Below the pieces are notes generated by a model. That model was not told the origin of the DNA. It did no database searches and was given only the letters and a program-made list of their open reading frames with translations. From NCBI GenBank assembly GCA_910578995.1, contig CAJTSY010000100.1, positions 1 through 14,462 on the forward strand: a stretch of DNA of 14,462 nucleotides. The letters are read 5' to 3'. This document shows, in pieces, positions 12,280 to 14,462 of this stretch (position 1 is its first letter; every line of letters starts with the position of its first letter). This DNA comes from an uncultured Acetatifactor sp. Its GTDB lineage: Bacteria > Bacillota > Clostridia > Lachnospirales > Lachnospiraceae. The position numbers were made by a program, and so were the translations under genes.

Positions 12280-14094
12280 TTATCCTGCCGCCTTCTCCGC
12301 ATAATACCCTGCCTGGATCTGATAAAGCCTTTTATACTCTCCGCCCAGGGCCATCAGGCTCTCGTGGTCTCCCTGTTCACACAGCTCTCCGTCCTTAAAC
12401 ACCAGGATCTTGTCGCAGTAGCGCGCACTGGCAAGCCTGTGGGATATATAGACGGCAGTTTTGCCCTTTGAAAAGGCCTGGAAGCTCTCATATATCTTCT
12501 TTTCCGCATCCGGGTCCAGGGCTGCCGTGGGCTCGTCCAGTATCATAATCTCCGACTCCTTGAACAGGGCCCTCAGGATAGCCACCTTCTGCCCCTCGCC
12601 TCCGGAAAGGTTCACCCCCGCCGCGTCATAATCCTTAAACAGCAATGTATCCAACCCCTGGGGCAGCGCCTTCAGCATGGCATCCGCGCCCATATACGCT
12701 GCCTTTTGGTAAATCTCCTCTTCTCTCTCCCGGTCCTGGGAAAACAGGATATTCTCCCGGACGGAAAAGGAAAAAAGCTTATAATCCTGGAAAACCACGG
12801 ACAGGATCTTCTGATAGGACCTGTAATCCAGCTCGCGGATATCCCTGCCGTTTATCATAATCTGCCCTTCCTCCGGCTCGTACAGCCTGCACAATAGCTT
12901 GATAAAGCTGGTTTTTCCCGCCCCGTTGTCCCCGATGACCGCAACCCTTGTAAACGGCGCAAGCTTCACATTGATGTCCTTCAGCGCGTATTTGTTCTGG
13001 TTGGGATATCGGAAAGAGACATGCTTAAACTCGATCTCCACCCCCTGCCCCGGCCTGACCTCCGCAGGCGCATCCCCTTTGCGGTTATTGCCTTCCAACT
13101 CCATGAATTCCAGATAATTGGAAAAATACCGCCCTCTGTTCAGGACTTCAATGATGCCTCCTATCATCCCGCTGCAGGCATTCTTAAAGGAAGTAATGGC
13201 GCCGAAGACCATGGTAAACTCGCCCACCGTCAATGTCTTTTCCACCAGGATCTTAAAGCCCAGCACAAGGTAGGCCATACCCTCCTGCAGGGCGGACAAA
13301 AGAATCCCTATGTACCTCACGATCCCCTCCGAATCCGTGATACGGTCCAGCAGGCCGTAATAATGGTCCGACAGCTTTCGGTACTTTTGAAAAATAAACT
13401 CCTGCAGCTGATTGACCCTGATTTCCTTTGCATACTCGATATTGGCGGAAAACTGCATAAACCATTCCATCTTCCGGTCAATGGGCCAGAGCTCGCTGTC
13501 CATCCTGTACCTGTATTTCTTCAGTCTCGAATTGGCATACGCGTTCGCCAGGATCACCAGTGAAATCACCACGAGCAGCACCGGGTCCACTGACCCGATG
13601 ATGCCCATGACCCCCAGCAGGATCAGCCCGCCGGAGAAAAATGTCCTCACGGACAACACCAGTTCATAAAAATTCAGCGACATCACACACTTGGTTGCCT
13701 TCCCGAATTTATCTTTTGTATCCGCATCGTCCAACAGCTCATAATCCAGGTCGGACATTTTGTAAAAAAGCCTCTGAATGGCCCCGTATTCCAGGCGTTT
13801 GACCTTTTTATCCAGCTCCGTGTCAATGAACTGGTTCACGGTCCGAAGCAGCCAGTCCAGGGCCACCATGAGCGCTATGATCTTTACTGTGGCCGTATAA
13901 TCCGCATTTCCGGTGAAGGCGTCTATCACCTTCCTGGAAAGCAGGATGTAGGGAAACGGCACCAACGCCGACAGGACAATGGAACTTCCTATCCATAGAA
14001 ATATTCTTTTGTCGTTTAACCGTATAAAACTAATCAGCGAACAAATGTTTTTCCAAAAATTCCGGGGGACATCCTTCTTTTTCTGCGTCTCCAT
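12280..14094 (-). CDS. ABC exporter half-transporter (permease fused to ATPase)
   Basis: A 604-aa type IV ABC exporter subunit expected to work as a dimer in the membrane. Residues 1-330 hold the transmembrane domain, with hydrophobic segments near 31-53, 70-90, 150-168, 170-188, 260-282 and 287-310. Residues 351-590 are the ATPase: Walker A GDNGAGKT (388-395), Q436 in 'VVFQDY', signature LSGGEGQK (496-503), Walker B 'IMILDEP' (516-522) and H552 in 'ISHRLAS', all intact. The start at 14094 follows a perfect AAGGAGG by 5 nt; an earlier Met at 14130 is not needed. Such exporters move lipids, peptides or drugs. The charged 'DYELLDDADTKDKFGKA' loop occurs in a Firmicute group often beside peptide or antibiotic genes, but nothing here names the substrate. 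Confidence 0.9.
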   Translation of the reverse strand: METQKKKDVPRNFWKNICSLISFIRLNDKRIFLWIGSSIVLSALVPFPYILLSRKVIDAFTGNADYTATVKIIALMVALDWLLRTVNQFIDTELDKKVKRLEYGAIQRLFYKMSDLDYELLDDADTKDKFGKATKCVMSLNFYELVLSVRTFFSGGLILLGVMGIIGSVDPVLLVVISLVILANAYANSRLKKYRYRMDSELWPIDRKMEWFMQFSANIEYAKEIRVNQLQEFIFQKYRKLSDHYYGLLDRITDSEGIVRYIGILLSALQEGMAYLVLGFKILVEKTLTVGEFTMVFGAITSFKNACSGMIGGIIEVLNRGRYFSNYLEFMELEGNNRKGDAPAEVRPGQGVEIEFKHVSFRYPNQNKYALKDINVKLAPFTRVAVIGDNGAGKTSFIKLLCRLYEPEEGQIMINGRDIRELDYRSYQKILSVVFQDYKLFSFSVRENILFSQDREREEEIYQKAAYMGADAMLKALPQGLDTLLFKDYDAAGVNLSGGEGQKVAILRALFKESEIMILDEPTAALDPDAEKKIYESFQAFSKGKTAVYISHRLASARYCDKILVFKDGELCEQGDHESLMALGGEYKRLYQIQAGYYAEKAAG

Positions 14095-14251
14095 CCTAAC
14101 CTCCTTATGCCGGCTTATCTGATCTGCCATTCCTTAAGGATATCGCATGGGAGCATCTTTTTCTTGACCGAAAGTGCTGTCTTTCCACAAGCCAGGCAAC
14201 TTCCGGCCAATCGGAATGCGGATGATACGTGTCAATCTATTTATATCCTGC

Positions 14252-14390
14252 GGCGCACCCCCTTCGGCGCAACCCCTTCGGCGCAGTCCCTATGGCGCAG
14301 TCCCTCCGGCGCAGTCCCTATGACGCAGTCCCTATGGCGCAGTCCCTATGACGCAGTCCCTATGGCACAGTCCCTATGGCGCAGCCTCCA
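14252..14390. repeat. 14-bp tandem array, about ten units
   Basis: Units start every 14 bp from 14252 (14252, 14266, 14280, 14294, 14308, 14322, 14336, 14350, 14364, 14378). The consensus is GGCGCAGTCCCTAT, with GACGCAG variants at 14322 and 14350, and the first and last units are more degenerate. The period is not a multiple of three. The array lies about 160 bp upstream of the exporter start, and the last codon of the gene at the right edge falls inside it. The 14095-14251 stretch between array and gene shows only a small hairpin (TTCCG with CGGAA near 14201-14215) and a lone TTGACA without a matching -10. Confidence 0.9.
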
Positions 14391-14462
14391 GGCGCATCCT
14401 GCTCAAAACCGCCAGCAGCTCATACTTCCTGGGCATGTCCATCCATCTGCTGCATTCTGTAA
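14374..14462 (-). CDS. 3' end of an unidentified gene, cut by the right edge
   Basis: The only minus-strand frame open from the right edge reads TECSRWMDMPRKYELLAVLS, then RMRLEAAP, and stops at TAG 14374-14376, inside the 14-bp array. The composition (charged, amphipathic helix) looks like the C-terminus of a regulator or soluble protein. It may lie upstream of the exporter in the same transcription direction. Twenty-nine residues are too few for identification, and the last residues come from repeat sequence, so the original end may have been changed by the array. Confidence 0.35.
   Translation of the reverse strand, partial: TECSRWMDMPRKYELLAVLSRMRLEAAP

Overview
The window looks like a chromosomal segment of a Lachnospiraceae-type (Clostridia) gut Firmicute. 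This rests on moderately GC-rich genes with strong AGGAGG ribosome binding sites, sigma-A promoters in AT-rich gaps, a long-form HPF, a clostridial M23 peptidase, a proBA operon and a three-gene ABC-2 cassette. The genus cannot be fixed from the sequence alone.

Left edge to about 1.13 kb: an AT-richer accessory segment on the minus strand with small genes (a cut-off start at the edge, a DUF3970-like 57-aa protein, a DUF6075-like 146-aa protein) and decayed-looking fragments. It abuts an M23 (LytM) peptidase whose reading frame stops just before the part carrying the last zinc ligands, so a mobile element or rearrangement probably cut that gene.

2.1-5.1 kb, minus strand: hpf (ribosome hibernation), with its own terminator, promoter and an 11-bp inverted repeat around the start of transcription. 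Then come a DnaA-box-like cluster, a short degenerate repeat array and a secreted SH3-NlpC/P60 cell-wall hydrolase. The hydrolase has a clear sigma-A promoter and a match to the WalR (YycF) binding consensus just downstream of it.

5.1-8.7 kb, minus strand: trxB, proA and proB, for thioredoxin reduction and the first two steps of proline synthesis. proB has a strong promoter, and four palindromic 19-bp repeats lie between proB and proA.

8.9-12.2 kb, plus strand: a promoter drives a predicted structured RNA of about 290 nt ending in a strong terminator. A second nested inverted-repeat structure follows, then an ABC-2 cassette (ATPase, permease, permease). The ATPase and first permease are separated by a 33-bp tandem repeat array. 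Convergent to this is a 604-aa ABC exporter half-transporter (12.3-14.1 kb, minus). Upstream of it lies a 14-bp tandem array that reaches the tail of another gene at the right edge.

The most interesting parts are the structured RNA and nested hairpin before the ABC cassette, the truncated peptidase junction, and four unrelated repeat arrays that all lie between genes. No CRISPR, tRNA, rRNA, transposase or integrase was found.
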